Shown piece after piece: positions 36,964-45,646 of a stretch of DNA of 64,000 nt. The translations under genes and the position numbers were made by a program. Each line of letters starts with the position of its first letter. Position 1 is the stretch's first letter. The DNA comes from Bradyrhizobium sp. cir1 (lineage in GTDB: Bacteria > Pseudomonadota > Alphaproteobacteria > Rhizobiales > Xanthobacteraceae): NCBI RefSeq assembly GCF_014198245.1, contig NZ_JACIHE010000004.1, positions 310,001 through 374,000 on the forward strand, written 5' to 3'. The notes under the pieces are model-generated. The model made no database searches. It worked only from the letters and a program-made list of their open reading frames with translations, and had not been told where the DNA came from.

Positions 36964-37173
36964 ATGAACCCGATCGACCTTGTGGTGACTGTGTGTGCGG
37001 TGCTCTCGCCTGCGACCTGCGAGGAGCAGCATCTGGTGTTCAACTATGCGGGATCGCCCCGCCAATGCGTGATGGCGGCGCCGCCCTATATCGCGCAATG
37101 GGTCGGCGAGCATCCGAAATGGCAGGCGGTGCGGTGGCGCTGCGAATACCCGCACCCGAACGACAAGGCGTAA
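36964..37173 (+). CDS. Small conserved-type hypothetical protein
   Basis: 69 aa from an ATG at 36964, no signal peptide. Sequence MNPIDLVVTVCAVLSPATCE, later QCVMAAPPYIAQWVGEHPKW and WRCEYP, with four Cys. Proteins of this size and pattern are widespread in rhizobia without known function. It converges on the gene at 37184. Confidence 0.65.
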   Translation: MNPIDLVVTVCAVLSPATCEEQHLVFNYAGSPRQCVMAAPPYIAQWVGEHPKWQAVRWRCEYPHPNDKA

Positions 37174-37183
37174 GCCGGTCGCG

Positions 37184-37531
37184 CTACTTCGTGCAGTCCT
37201 TCAGATCCTTGTCGGCGATCGAGAACACAGCGTCCGCTCTGATCTCGATGTCGCGGACGATGCACTGCCGTGCATTGGGGTAGCTGACCTTGGCGTCATA
37301 GCGGCCGGGCTCGACGCCGGTGATGCGCAGCCGCTCGTCGTGGTCGACCTCCTTGTCCTTGTCGTTGAGGCACTGGTTCGGGCCCCAGTCGGTCTTGCCG
37401 GCGGGCGAGAGCTGAAAGCCGGAGATCGTCTCCGTGGTGAGATTCCAGAGCCGGATGCCTTTGCCCTTGGTCTGCGCAGCGGCTTCGCCGGCAAGCGTCA
37501 ACAACGCGATCAAAGCAAGAACCCCACGCAT
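37184..37531 (-). CDS. Small secreted hypothetical protein
   Basis: 115 aa with signal peptide (GVLALIALLTLAGEAAA). The mature part contains GIRLWNLTTETISGFQLSPA, a TDWGPNQCLNDKDKEVDHDE stretch, and Cys at QCIVRD and KDCTK. The fold resembles small secreted Bradyrhizobium proteins with a transthyretin-like look, but no family can be named. It begins 26 bp after the pentapeptide gene stop, so the two are probably co-transcribed. Confidence 0.68.
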   Translation of the reverse strand: MRGVLALIALLTLAGEAAAQTKGKGIRLWNLTTETISGFQLSPAGKTDWGPNQCLNDKDKEVDHDERLRITGVEPGRYDAKVSYPNARQCIVRDIEIRADAVFSIADKDLKDCTK

Positions 37532-37557
37532 CAGCCAGTCCTCCCAAAGGCGCGCCG

Positions 37558-38385
37558 TCATTCCCTGATCAGGCGCTCGCGGTTCTTTGCCTTGTCGAAA
37601 TTTTTGGCGCGGTCAAGGCCGTTCAATGCGATCAGCTTCGCCGAGACGAGATCGGCGCCGTCGAAATCGGCGTCGATGACGATGGCGCCGGTCAGATCGG
37701 CTCCGCCGAGCTGAGCGTTTTTCAGTGATGCGCCGCTCAGATCGGCGCCCTTGAGGACTGCGAATTCGAGATCGACACGCGACAAATCGGCGTTACGCGC
37801 GTTCAGCCGTTCCAGATTGGCGGATCTCAGCACCGCGCGCATCAGCCCCATCGACTGGTTGCGCATATCGGCGCCAAGATGCGCGTCCGCGATCGAGGCG
37901 CCGACCAGGCTTGCGCCGGTGAGGTCGGCCGCGATGCGTGCTCCCGACAGGTTCGCGCCGTCGAGACGCGCGCGGGCCATTTGCGAGGCGAACAGATTGG
38001 CGCCCTTCAGGCTTGCGCCGGTAAGATCCGCATCCAGCAGCCACGCCTGATCGAGGATCGCACGGTCAAGCCTGGCGTCTCGGAGGATTGCCTTGTTGAG
38101 CCGCGCGGCGCGGAGAACCGCGTTGGACAGGTCCAGCCCCGAAAGATCGAGGCCCGACAGGCGTTTGCCGGTGAAATCGGCAGGCTGCTTTGGGCTCGCT
38201 TTGGCCAACACGGCCTCGACCTCTGGCCTCGTCATTTCGGCTGAGACCATCGCGGGGGAGGTGAGGTCGACGTCACGCATCATGTCCTGCGCGCCCGCCG
38301 TCATCGCAACGAGTGCAAGGCCAAGCGCTGCAAGACCACGCGCTGCAAGACCAAGCGTTGCGAAGGCGACCGTCCGCGTCATCAT
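37558..38385 (-). CDS. Secreted pentapeptide-repeat protein
   Basis: 275 aa. A signal peptide (LAALGLALVAMTAGA) precedes a long run of A(D/N)LxX repeats from about residue 75 to 250 (LSGLDLSGLDLSNAVLRAAR, ADLTGASLKGANLFASQMAR, ADLSGASLKNAQLGGADLTG), which fold as a right-handed quadrilateral helix. Function of such periplasmic members is unknown. It heads a probable two-gene unit with 37184-37531. Confidence 0.8.
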   Translation of the reverse strand: MMTRTVAFATLGLAARGLAALGLALVAMTAGAQDMMRDVDLTSPAMVSAEMTRPEVEAVLAKASPKQPADFTGKRLSGLDLSGLDLSNAVLRAARLNKAILRDARLDRAILDQAWLLDADLTGASLKGANLFASQMARARLDGANLSGARIAADLTGASLVGASIADAHLGADMRNQSMGLMRAVLRSANLERLNARNADLSRVDLEFAVLKGADLSGASLKNAQLGGADLTGAIVIDADFDGADLVSAKLIALNGLDRAKNFDKAKNRERLIRE

Positions 38386-38406
38386 CAGCTCCGCCGCCGG
38401 CCCAAA

Positions 38407-38451
38407 GCATGATCCGGAAAAGTGCGAAGCGGTTTTCCGGAAAGATCATGC
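38407..38451. repeat. 45-bp palindromic repeat, GCATGATC family, copy 1
   Basis: Starts GCATGATCCGGAAAAGTG and ends TTTTCCGGAAAGATCATGC, an imperfect palindrome. An almost identical 45-bp copy lies at 53965-54009. This element is scattered through Bradyrhizobium genomes. Confidence 0.85.
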
Positions 38452-38463
38452 GCAAACAACAAC

Positions 38464-38506
38464 CTAAAGCGCGATGACGATTCATCCAAATCTCATCGCG
38501 CTTTAG
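38464..38506. repeat. AAAGCGCGATGA inverted repeat
   Basis: Arms CTAAAGCGCGATGA and TCATCGCGCTTTAG around a 15-base centre, directly beside the 38407-38451 repeat; the two fill the gap between the ABC ATPase and pentapeptide genes. Also a known type of Bradyrhizobium intergenic palindrome; could act as a terminator for 38532-39260. Confidence 0.75.
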
Positions 38507-38531
38507 TCTAGCACGTCCGCCAGGTGACCGG

Positions 38532-39260
38532 CTATGAAACATCTCGCTCAGTGCGGTCGCCTTGAGTTCGCTGGGCGAGGCCGGCCTTGATCGCCGCAAT
38601 CTCGGCTTCGCCGCGTGCGTCGCGCGGGATGCCGATAGGCACCTCGGCCTCGATCCGCGCTGGCCGCGGCGACAGGAAGAACAGCCGGTCGCCCAGGCGC
38701 ACAGCGTCGTCCAGGCTGTGTGTCACCAAAAGCGTCATCACTGGTCGGCTCGCGACGAGTGTTGCAATCTCATCGCGCAGGCGTCCGGCGAGAGCGTCAT
38801 CGAGCGAGGCCAGCGGTTCGTCGAGCACCAGAATATCCGGCTCGACCGCAAAGGCGCGGGCGAGCGCCACGCGCCGGGCCAAGCCCAGCGAGAGCTCACC
38901 GGGATAGTGGTCGCGATGCGCTTCCAGCTCCAAAATCCTGAACAGCTCGGCGAGCTTGGCATCAGCGACGTCGGGCGCAGCCAGCCGCACATTCTGCTCG
39001 ACCGAGCGCCACGGCAGCAGTCGCGGCTCCTGAAACACCATGCCGATGCGGGCCTCAGGCGGCCGCGCGATGTGGCCTGCAAAGTCGTGGTCCAATCCCA
39101 GGATGATGCGCAGCATCGTGCTCTTGCCGCAGCCGGACGGTCCGATCAGCACGCCGACCTCGCCGGATTGAAGCGCAAATTTGACCGGCGCCAGCACCTC
39201 GTGCGTTCCGCCCGCGGCGCTCCTGAAGGTCTTGCCTGTGATATCGACCTCAAGCCGCAC
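38532..39260 (-). CDS. NitT/TauT-type ABC transporter, ATP-binding protein
   Basis: 242 aa. Walker A is GPSGCGKSTML, the signature reads LSLGLARR (Leu for the usual first Gly, LSxG kept), Walker B is DILVLDEPLASLD and the switch His is in LLVTHSLDDAV. Overlaps the permease gene by 11 bp. Energises import by the permease and binding protein of the same operon; the SsuB/TauB class usually serves sulfonates, nitrate, taurine or thiamine precursors. Confidence 0.9.
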   Translation of the reverse strand: MRLEVDITGKTFRSAAGGTHEVLAPVKFALQSGEVGVLIGPSGCGKSTMLRIILGLDHDFAGHIARPPEARIGMVFQEPRLLPWRSVEQNVRLAAPDVADAKLAELFRILELEAHRDHYPGELSLGLARRVALARAFAVEPDILVLDEPLASLDDALAGRLRDEIATLVASRPVMTLLVTHSLDDAVRLGDRLFFLSPRPARIEAEVPIGIPRDARGEAEIAAIKAGLAQRTQGDRTERDVS

Positions 39261-39987
39261 GGGGCCGCCACCTGTTTGCGCGGGCTTCGAACGGCTGCAC
39301 CAGCAAGGTTTCGATGACGAGCACGACGGCGGCGAATGTCAGCGAATAGGCCAGCAGCCGCGGCGTGTCGAATAACTGGAAGGCGACGCCGATCTCGAAG
39401 CCGACGCCATTCGGCCGTCCGAGCAGCTCGGCGACCAGCACGATCTTCCACACCAGCGACAATCCGGAGCGGGCCGAGGCCGCGATATAGGGCGCAAGCT
39501 GCGGCAGCACGACGTGGCGGAACGCGCGCCAGCGCGGCATCGCGAACACGCTTGCCATCTCGTCGAGGGAACGGTCCAGCGCGCGCGTGCCCTCGCGCAA
39601 GGTGACGATGGCGGTCGGCAGCTTGTTGATGGCGATCGCCGCGATTGCGGCGGCTTCAGTGAGCCCGGCCCAGATATAGGCGAGCACGATCACGACCAGC
39701 GCCGGCAGGTTGAGCAGCAGGATCAGCCAGGGATCGCCGAGCCGATCGGCAAGCTTCACCCGTCCCATGAGATAGCCGATGGCGCTGCCGAGCGACATCG
39801 CCAGGGTGAAGGCGAGCGCGACGCGGGCCAGCGTCGCCCCGAGATGCAGGAACAGCGCGCCGGTTGAGCCTTCCGCGATCATCACCTGAAGCACGGCCGG
39901 CGGGGAAGGCAGCTTTGCGCCGCCGACGAGGAGTGCGGCAATCCACCAGATCGCGAGGAACAGGGCGAACGAGAGCAGACGCAGCAC
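39250..39987 (-). CDS. NitT/TauT-type ABC transporter, permease
   Basis: 245 aa, about six membrane segments (LRLLSFALFLAIWWIAALLV, VALAFTLAMSLGSAIGYLMG, LLLNLPALVVIVLAYIWAGL). The EAA loop near DEMASVFAMPRWRAFRHVVLPQ contacts the ATPase. Begins 1 bp after the binding-protein stop; middle gene of a three-gene operon. Confidence 0.9.
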   Translation of the reverse strand: MLRLLSFALFLAIWWIAALLVGGAKLPSPPAVLQVMIAEGSTGALFLHLGATLARVALAFTLAMSLGSAIGYLMGRVKLADRLGDPWLILLLNLPALVVIVLAYIWAGLTEAAAIAAIAINKLPTAIVTLREGTRALDRSLDEMASVFAMPRWRAFRHVVLPQLAPYIAASARSGLSLVWKIVLVAELLGRPNGVGFEIGVAFQLFDTPRLLAYSLTFAAVVLVIETLLVQPFEARANRWRPRAA

Positions 39988-39988
39988 C

Positions 39989-40969
39989 TCAGTCTCCGGG
40001 GACTGCGTGATAGAAAGTGCCGGGGTCGAGCTCGGCTGCGGGCCCGACGAGGTCGCGTCCGCCGGTCTCGGCCAGCACGCGGTAGAGCACGCGCGCGTCC
40101 TTCTCCTCGTCGTCGATGCTCCGGCGCGGAATACCGTCGCGATAGCGGTCGCGGTAGGTCTTGAGCATGGCGGGATCGGTCGTGCCGGTGAGCGGCGCGA
40201 TCTTCTCCCAAGCGGTATCCGATGTGACCAGCAATTGCTTGGCCTTGCGGGTCATCGCGATGAAGCGGGCGACTGCATCCTTGTGGCTCGCGGCCCAGCT
40301 CTCGTCGAAGACATAGCCGACCGCGGACACCGCGCCTTTGGCGCCGAGCTTCGGCAAGATCTCCTCGATGCCGGCGAGGCGCCGAAAGCCCTTGGCCTCG
40401 AGCTGGGCACAGAAATTCCAGAAGTTGAGGCTCGCATCCATCTCGCCGTCGAGGGCCTTGGCCGCGATCAGAGGCGGGGCGCCGTAGACGATGGTCGCTT
40501 CCGACTTCAGATCGATGCCGTCCTGCTTCATCCGCGCCTGGAGCAACAGCCAGCTCTTGTCGATCGCCCCGCCGGCGACCGCGAGCTTGCGGCCCTTGAG
40601 GTCGGCGAGCGTCTGAAGCGGCGAGGAGGCCGGCACCATCACCGCGCCGAGCGCGCTGGAATAGGGATAGAAGGTGAGCTTGGCGCCCAGCGCGCGCTCG
40701 CGTGACACCCACAGCCAGTCCGACAGGATGATGTCGGCGCTACCTGCACGCATTGCGATCTTGCCGGCTTCAGTGCTCGCGAGCTCGGTGACCTCCAGCG
40801 ACAGGCCGGCCTCCTTGTCGAGGCCGGCGCTGCGGATCGCGGCCAGCTCCCAGGAGAATGTTCCGGTCTTCTGCACCGCAAGGCGAATGGTATCCGCAGC
40901 ACGGGCCGGTGCAGCCAGCGGCAGCGCCAGCATCACCGCGAGCGCCGCTATTCGTCCCAAAACTCTCAT
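39989..40969 (-). CDS. NitT/TauT-type ABC transporter, substrate-binding protein
   Basis: 326 aa. Signal peptide LAVMLALPLAAPARA, then an NMT1/SsuA-like fold: DTIRLAVQKTGTFSWELAAI, GSADIILSDWLWVSRERALG, LADLKGRKLAVAGGAIDKSW. The ATG at 40969 has AAGGTG directly upstream. Ligand unknown; its place inside the quinoprotein region is suggestive but not proof of a role there. Confidence 0.87.
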   Translation of the reverse strand: MRVLGRIAALAVMLALPLAAPARAADTIRLAVQKTGTFSWELAAIRSAGLDKEAGLSLEVTELASTEAGKIAMRAGSADIILSDWLWVSRERALGAKLTFYPYSSALGAVMVPASSPLQTLADLKGRKLAVAGGAIDKSWLLLQARMKQDGIDLKSEATIVYGAPPLIAAKALDGEMDASLNFWNFCAQLEAKGFRRLAGIEEILPKLGAKGAVSAVGYVFDESWAASHKDAVARFIAMTRKAKQLLVTSDTAWEKIAPLTGTTDPAMLKTYRDRYRDGIPRRSIDDEEKDARVLYRVLAETGGRDLVGPAAELDPGTFYHAVPGD

Positions 40970-41056
40970 CACCTTGTGAGCCGCTTCCTCTGACGGAGTG
41001 CTTTTCAGGACAATACGCATAGCATAGCTTTGGTCGCAACCAGCGGGAGGACACGC

Positions 41057-41416
41057 ATGAAACTGGCCGGGCAGCTACGACCGATTGTCGCCGCATTGGC
41101 GGTATTGGCGGCAACCGCATGCGTGGTGCGGGCCGGGGAGGCCAATGACTATCCGACCTCAGCGCGCGCGGAATATGTCTATGGCTGCATGAAGGCCAAT
41201 GGCGAGACGCGGGCCGCGATCGAGCAATGTTCCTGCTCGATCGACGTGGTCGCCTCGATCGTGCCCTTTGAGCGCTATGTGACCGCAGAGACCGCGCTCA
41301 GCATGTCGCAGGTCCGCGGCAATCTCGGCGTGCAGTTTCGCACCTCGGAGCAGGCGAATTCTGCGGTGAATGATTTGCGCCGAGCGCAGGCAGAAGCCGA
41401 GGTGCGGTGTTTCTGA
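41057..41416 (+). CDS. Secreted Cys-containing hypothetical protein
   Basis: 119 aa with a signal peptide (PIVAALAVLAATACVVRA) that could be read as a weak lipobox. The mature part has a CMKANGETRAAIEQCSCSID segment and a final RCF, four Cys in all, suggesting disulfides in the periplasm. GGGAGG lies 6 bases before the ATG at 41057. Not recognised by name. It diverges from the ABC operon and precedes the SoxYZ/metallohydrolase pair, so a link to quinoprotein function is possible. Confidence 0.7.
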   Translation: MKLAGQLRPIVAALAVLAATACVVRAGEANDYPTSARAEYVYGCMKANGETRAAIEQCSCSIDVVASIVPFERYVTAETALSMSQVRGNLGVQFRTSEQANSAVNDLRRAQAEAEVRCF

Positions 41417-41420
41417 ATTA

Positions 41421-41512
41421 GCGCTGTCATTCCGGGATGGTCCGAAGGACCAGACCCGGAATCTGGAGATTCCGGGTTCGATGCTTCGCATCGCGCCGGA
41501 AGGACGGCATCG
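41421..41512. repeat. Intergenic repeat of the CATTCCGGG family
   Basis: Begins GCTGTCATTCCGGGATGGTC and holds a perfect hairpin CCCGGAATC-TGGA-GATTCCGGG at 41455-41476 plus a GATGCTTCGCATC stem. Related to 31671-31779. It sits between two convergent gene ends and may terminate both. Confidence 0.7.
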
Positions 41513-41515
41513 CCG

Positions 41516-42340
41516 TTAAGTCCCCGGCTTCTCCACCTCCCACTCGTTGTGGAACACGTGTCCATCCGTATCCTTCGCCTCCGCGCGAAAACGCTTGGCG
41601 CCGTTTGAGACATAGGTGAAGCGCAGGTTGGGATCTTCCGAGATCGAGATGCCGCCTTCCATCGACAGCACGGGGCTGTTGTCCTGGGTCAGCTTCAGCT
41701 GGTTGATGAAGAAGGCGGGAATGTAGAGCTGCGTGACCTGGTCCATCTGCAGCCCGGAATTGTTGGGATGGCCGATCATGATCTGTGCCTCGCGGACGCG
41801 GCTGGCGGGACCGTCCTCACGGGCGAATTGCCGGTAGCGCATCTGGCCGAGCCGGTTCCTGGCTTCCTCGATGTTCTTTCCCGCCGGTGCGGAGCAACCG
41901 CCGGAAGCCTTCACATAGACTTTCGAGACGTAGAGCTGGCCGTCGCTGAGCTCGGCGACGGCATGGACGTCGGTGTAATTGTTGACGCGCACGCGCGTGG
42001 AGATCTCGGTGACGTTGGCCTCCGGCCCGAGCTCGAACTTCGCCGCCATCGGCGCGGGATTGCGGTCGATTACCAGCGTGATCGAGCGGATGCGGCGGCT
42101 ATCGGCCGGCGACAGCTTGCTGCGCAGGGTCACCGGCACGATCGCCGCGTCTTCGGCACGATACGGCATCTCGATGCCGATGATGTCGGCACCGTCGTGC
42201 ATCGGACGGTTGCTGAAGATGTCCTGCACGAGGCCCGGCCAGGGATCATAGGCCTCTTCAGCCTGCACCGGCGCGGCAAAGGCGATGCCGAGGAGCAGGG
42301 CGATCAGAGGCAGGCGGCGTGTGCATCCCGGCATGGTCAT
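41516..42340 (-). CDS. Quinoprotein-associated SoxYZ-like carrier
   Basis: About 274 aa, periplasmic (signal LPLIALLLGIAFAAPVQA). It joins a SoxY-like and a SoxZ-like domain: the first ends at KASGGCSAPAGKN, whose GGC Cys would carry the bound group, the second contains IMIGHPNNSGLQMDQVTQ and ends HVFHNEWEVEKPG. Such fusions occur beside PQQ dehydrogenases and a companion zinc hydrolase; their cargo is not established. Start chosen at 42340; the frame runs to 42403. Follows the metallohydrolase gene by 49 bp. Confidence 0.83.
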   Translation of the reverse strand: MTMPGCTRRLPLIALLLGIAFAAPVQAEEAYDPWPGLVQDIFSNRPMHDGADIIGIEMPYRAEDAAIVPVTLRSKLSPADSRRIRSITLVIDRNPAPMAAKFELGPEANVTEISTRVRVNNYTDVHAVAELSDGQLYVSKVYVKASGGCSAPAGKNIEEARNRLGQMRYRQFAREDGPASRVREAQIMIGHPNNSGLQMDQVTQLYIPAFFINQLKLTQDNSPVLSMEGGISISEDPNLRFTYVSNGAKRFRAEAKDTDGHVFHNEWEVEKPGT

Positions 42341-42389
42341 GGTCCCCGGAGTCAGCGAAGCTGATCTCCTGCTTAGCGTAGCGCGCGCG

Positions 42390-43313
42390 CTACTCCCATT
42401 CAATTTCCGAAAATGCTGCAGTTGCGTTGCGGGCGTTGTAGTCCTCGAACAGCTGCCAGCGCGGCCGCTCTTCAGCGGCAGCCTTATCCGCGGCGGCGCG
42501 GATCGGCTCGCCTTTCTTGTTCAGCGTGCGAACGTCAGACAGCACCGTTGACAGGTAACGCCGTTCATCGCTCAGCGCGGCAGGCCACGCGCTCACAGGG
42601 CCGTGACCGGGAACGACGCGCAGCGCCGGGATGGCCTCCAAATCTTTCAGCGTGGCGAGCCAGCCGCGGATGCTGCCGTCCATCACCGGAATGTGGCGGA
42701 GAAAGACGAGATCCCCTGCGAACAGGGTCTTGGTGGTCTCATCGAACACAGTCAGATCATTGTCGCTGTGCCCGGCCGGCCAGGCGCGCAAGGTCAGGCG
42801 GCGCGAGCCGAGATCGAGCGTTAGTGTGTCCGCCACGAGCAGGGTGGGTGGTACGATCTTCACGGGATCGATCAGATCGCTGCCCATGATGCGTCTGAAA
42901 TTGTCGAGATAAAACGGCCCGCGGCTCGCCAGCGCCTGCGGCAGCTTGCTGTGGCCGACGAAGCTGGTTCCGTCCGCCGCGAAGGCGGCATTGCCGAAGA
43001 CATGATCGGGATGACCGTGGGTGTTGATGACGTAGCGGATCGGCTTGGCGGTGCGCGCCTTCACCGCCGCCAGCAGCGCCTCGCCCACGCGAAAACTGCC
43101 GCCGGTGTCGATCACGGCCACAGCATCATCGCCGACGATGAACCCGACATTGGCGATGTCGCCTTCGTTCTCACGGCTCATCAGGGCAATGGTCCCGGAG
43201 TGTACGAAGATTCCGGGCGCGACTTCGCTCACAGGCAATTCGGCCGCCCCGGCGCGTGCTAGCGTCGCGAGTCCGAGGGACAAGCCTGCAATCACGAGAG
43301 CAATGCGAGACAC
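42390..43313 (-). CDS. Quinoprotein-associated zinc metallohydrolase
   Basis: 307-aa exported metallo-beta-lactamase-fold hydrolase. GTG start with GAGG upstream; signal [18 protein letters not shown]. Zinc motif His99-x-His101-x-Asp103-His104 in [14 protein letters not shown], then [13 protein letters not shown] and [11 protein letters not shown] supply further His ligands. With the SoxYZ-like carrier it forms the 'quinoprotein relay' pair found with PQQ dehydrogenases. It is not PqqB, which is cytoplasmic and has a different motif set, and not a beta-lactamase like the gene at 6419. Confidence 0.83.
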   Translation of the reverse strand: MSRIALVIAGLSLGLATLARAGAAELPVSEVAPGIFVHSGTIALMSRENEGDIANVGFIVGDDAVAVIDTGGSFRVGEALLAAVKARTAKPIRYVINTHGHPDHVFGNAAFAADGTSFVGHSKLPQALASRGPFYLDNFRRIMGSDLIDPVKIVPPTLLVADTLTLDLGSRRLTLRAWPAGHSDNDLTVFDETTKTLFAGDLVFLRHIPVMDGSIRGWLATLKDLEAIPALRVVPGHGPVSAWPAALSDERRYLSTVLSDVRTLNKKGEPIRAAADKAAAEERPRWQLFEDYNARNATAAFSEIEWE

Positions 43314-43441
43314 TTTTTCGCCTCAGTTCAAAGGGTTTTGCGCATTGCACTGCAGCATAGCAAAGCCGGCACAAAGCTTGGCAAACATGGCACGTCATGC
43401 GTTGCATGGATAACATTCAAACAAAACGAGGAGGAAGCGCG

Positions 43442-44326
43442 ATGACGGAGGCCGGACGACATCGTCGCTGGTTGGTCCTGCTGTGGGGTCTGGCTGCGGC
43501 CTGCGCTCTGGGCGACATCGCCATGGCGCAGACGAGCGAGACCGGAGACCTCTCGTTCGAACTGGTCGATCCAAAGGTGCTGCGCGTCTGCGCCGACCCG
43601 CGCAATCTGCCGTTCTCCAACGAGAAGGGCGAGGGCTTCGAGAACAAGCTCGCCGAGTTCCTGGCGGACAAGCTGCAGAAGAAGCTCGACTACGTGTTCT
43701 TCCCGCAGGCCACCGGCTTCGTGCGGATGACGCTGGGCGCGCATCGCTGCGACGTCATCATGGGCTTCCCGCAGGGCGACGACCTCGTGCAGGGCACCAA
43801 TCCCTACTACCGCACGACCTATGCACTTGTCGCGAAGGCTGGCAGCGGGCTCGACGACGTCGACACGCTGGAGGACGCGCGCCTGAAGGGCAAGCACGTT
43901 GGCATCGTCGCCGGCACGCCGCCGGCGACCAACATGGCGCTTGCAGGCCTGATGGGCGATGCCAAGCCCTATCCGCTGATGATCGACACACGCTTCGACA
44001 ACTCGGCACAGGCGATGATCGATGACCTCGCCGCCGGCAAGATCGATGCCGGCGTGCTGTGGGGGCCGATGGCCGGCTACTACGCGAAGAAGGCCGGCTC
44101 TTCGCTCCATGTCACGCCGCTGGTGAAGGAAGCGACCGGGCCGAAGCTGGTCTATCGCATCGGCATGGGCGTGCGGCCCGCCGATCAGAACTGGAAACGG
44201 CAGCTCAACCGGCTGATCCAGGAGAACCAGGGCGAGATCAACAAGATCCTGCTCGACTTCGGCGTGCCGCTGCTGGACGAGAGCGACCGGCCGCTCGGCG
44301 CGGAGACGGCCAAGAAGACGCCATGA
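43442..44326 (+). CDS. Quinoprotein-associated solute-binding protein (second XoxJ-like)
   Basis: 294 aa with a signal peptide (LVLLWGLAAACALGDIAMA). Family-3 solute-binding fold of the PQQ-dehydrogenase-linked group: VLRVCADPRNLPFSNEKGEG, FPQATGFVRMTLGAHRCDVI, MGFPQGDDLVQGTNPYYRTT. The ATG at 43442 follows GAGGAAGCG. Its stop overlaps the ATG of the CxxxCW gene. It resembles the protein at 31784-32701 in role but not closely in sequence; it could serve XoxF (28377), which has no XoxJ next to it. Confidence 0.83.
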   Translation: MTEAGRHRRWLVLLWGLAAACALGDIAMAQTSETGDLSFELVDPKVLRVCADPRNLPFSNEKGEGFENKLAEFLADKLQKKLDYVFFPQATGFVRMTLGAHRCDVIMGFPQGDDLVQGTNPYYRTTYALVAKAGSGLDDVDTLEDARLKGKHVGIVAGTPPATNMALAGLMGDAKPYPLMIDTRFDNSAQAMIDDLAAGKIDAGVLWGPMAGYYAKKAGSSLHVTPLVKEATGPKLVYRIGMGVRPADQNWKRQLNRLIQENQGEINKILLDFGVPLLDESDRPLGAETAKKTP

Positions 44327-44880
44327 CAAGGCCTGTTGCCGCTGCACTGGTTGCCGCCATTCTGGCGGCGCCGGCATTCGCGCAGCAGCAGGAGCCGTTC
44401 GAGCCCGAGGGCTATCGCATCGACAATTATCGCGCGCCGGTGCCCGAGACGCTTGCCGGCGCTCGCGTGCTCACCACGGCCGAGGCCGAGGCGATGTGGC
44501 GCGCGAAGAGCGGCGCTTTCATCGACGTGATGCCGCGTCCGCCAAAGCCAAAGAATTTGCCCGAAGGCACGGTGTGGCGCGATGCGCCGCGCAGGAACAT
44601 TCCGGGCAGCCTGTGGCTGCCCGATACCGGCTACGGCAGTTTGCCGCCGGCGATGGACGATTATTTCCAGCGCGGCCTCGCGCATGCCTCGCGCGGCGAC
44701 AAGGCCGCGCCGCTGGTGATCTATTGTCTCGCCGATTGCTGGATGTCCTGGAACGCCGCCAAGCGCGCATTGGCGTACGGCTATTCCAACATCGCCTGGT
44801 ATCCTGAGGGCACCGACGGCTGGGAGCGCGCGAAGCTTCCGATGGAAGACGCGCAGCCGGAGCCGCGGCCGGAGCAGTAG
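44323..44880 (+). CDS. PQQ-dependent catabolism CxxxCW-motif protein
   Basis: 185 aa, periplasmic (signal AAALVAAILAAPAFA). Rhodanese-like fold with the diagnostic Cys135 - Cys139-Trp140 motif in VIYCLADCWMSWNAAKRA and a YPEGTDGWE C-terminal loop. Found with PQQ alcohol oxidation clusters; function unknown, perhaps thiol or sulfur chemistry with the SoxYZ-like carrier. ATGA overlap with the XoxJ-like gene shows tight coupling. Confidence 0.84.
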   Translation: MTRPVAAALVAAILAAPAFAQQQEPFEPEGYRIDNYRAPVPETLAGARVLTTAEAEAMWRAKSGAFIDVMPRPPKPKNLPEGTVWRDAPRRNIPGSLWLPDTGYGSLPPAMDDYFQRGLAHASRGDKAAPLVIYCLADCWMSWNAAKRALAYGYSNIAWYPEGTDGWERAKLPMEDAQPEPRPEQ

Positions 44881-45010
44881 CGGTCACCCACAGATGCGCT
44901 CCCTCGCCTCGCTTGCGGGGGCGCGACGAGCTTCGCTCGCGCTATGGGGTTGGGGTGAGCGGGAGTCTCCGCGGGGGTGGTGTCAGAGAGACTCGCAGCT
45001 TTCTCCTCGT

Positions 45011-45084
45011 CATTGCGAGCGCAGCGAAGCAATCCAGAATCTTTCCGCAAAGGGACTCTGGATTGCTTCGCTGCGCTCGCAATG
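45011..45084. repeat. Long inverted repeat, 28-bp perfect arms
   Basis: Arms CATTGCGAGCGCAGCGAAGC... (45011-45038) and its exact inverse (45057-45084) around 18 bases. A dispersed Bradyrhizobium palindrome. It occupies the middle of the 330-bp gap 44881-45210, which has no gene I can support; at ~45168-45194 a CTCTCCCCCGCGCGCGGG-type segment recalls the 50703 repeat. Confidence 0.85.
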
Positions 45085-45210
45085 ACGTTGTGGACGGAGC
45101 GTCCCGCATATCGACAGGACGAACTCGGCGGAGACTCCCCCTCACCCGGATTCCATCTTCGATGCAATCCGGCCTCTCCCCCGCGCGCGGGAAGAGGCGA
45201 AGAAATTACG

Positions 45211-45510
45211 CTACTGCTTCTGCAACTTCGTCAGCGTGCCCGTACCGTTGGTGTCGGTAGCGGAGTATGTCACCCTGTCGCCGGCATGAACCGCCTCCAG
45301 CATCGCGGCGTCCTTGGCCTTGTACTCCTGGAGTGCGCCGGCGCTGCCGGCACTGGCGCCGACCGTGCCTTTCTGGGTCTGCTGGATCGAAATCGTGCCG
45401 TTGAGCCGGTCGATCCGCGTGATCATTCCGGTCATGTCGTCAGCGAGAGCGCTGGATGCGAGCATGCTGAGGGCTGCAGCGCCCGCGAAGATGAATTTTG
45501 TTGTTCCCAT
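45211..45510 (-). CDS. Small secreted CusF/DUF1344-like protein
   Basis: 99 aa. Signal FIFAGAAALSMLASSALA, then a small beta-barrel-like domain: MTGMITRIDRLNGTISI, then VHAGDRVTYSATDTNG. Size and pattern match the DUF1344/CusF-like group, some of which bind Cu or Ag, though no clear Met/His/Trp copper site is visible. GGAGAC lies before the ATG. Not coupled to neighbours (136 bp from the lut-like operon end). Confidence 0.65.
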   Translation of the reverse strand: MGTTKFIFAGAAALSMLASSALADDMTGMITRIDRLNGTISIQQTQKGTVGASAGSAGALQEYKAKDAAMLEAVHAGDRVTYSATDTNGTGTLTKLQKQ

Positions 45511-45646
45511 CGAGGTCTCCTGACGTCTGGAGTTGACTTCGACAAGCCATCATAAATCGATTTGGTTCCGGCAGATAGCGCGGCAAAAGGTTAACGCTCC
45601 TGAGGCGATCGCGGGAACTTTTCGTGAGCCGTCAGCGAGGCTGACG

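Noticed and set aside
42390..43313. PqqB
   Set aside because: Both have the metallo-beta-lactamase fold, but this protein has a signal peptide and a classical HxHxDH site and pairs with a SoxYZ-like carrier.
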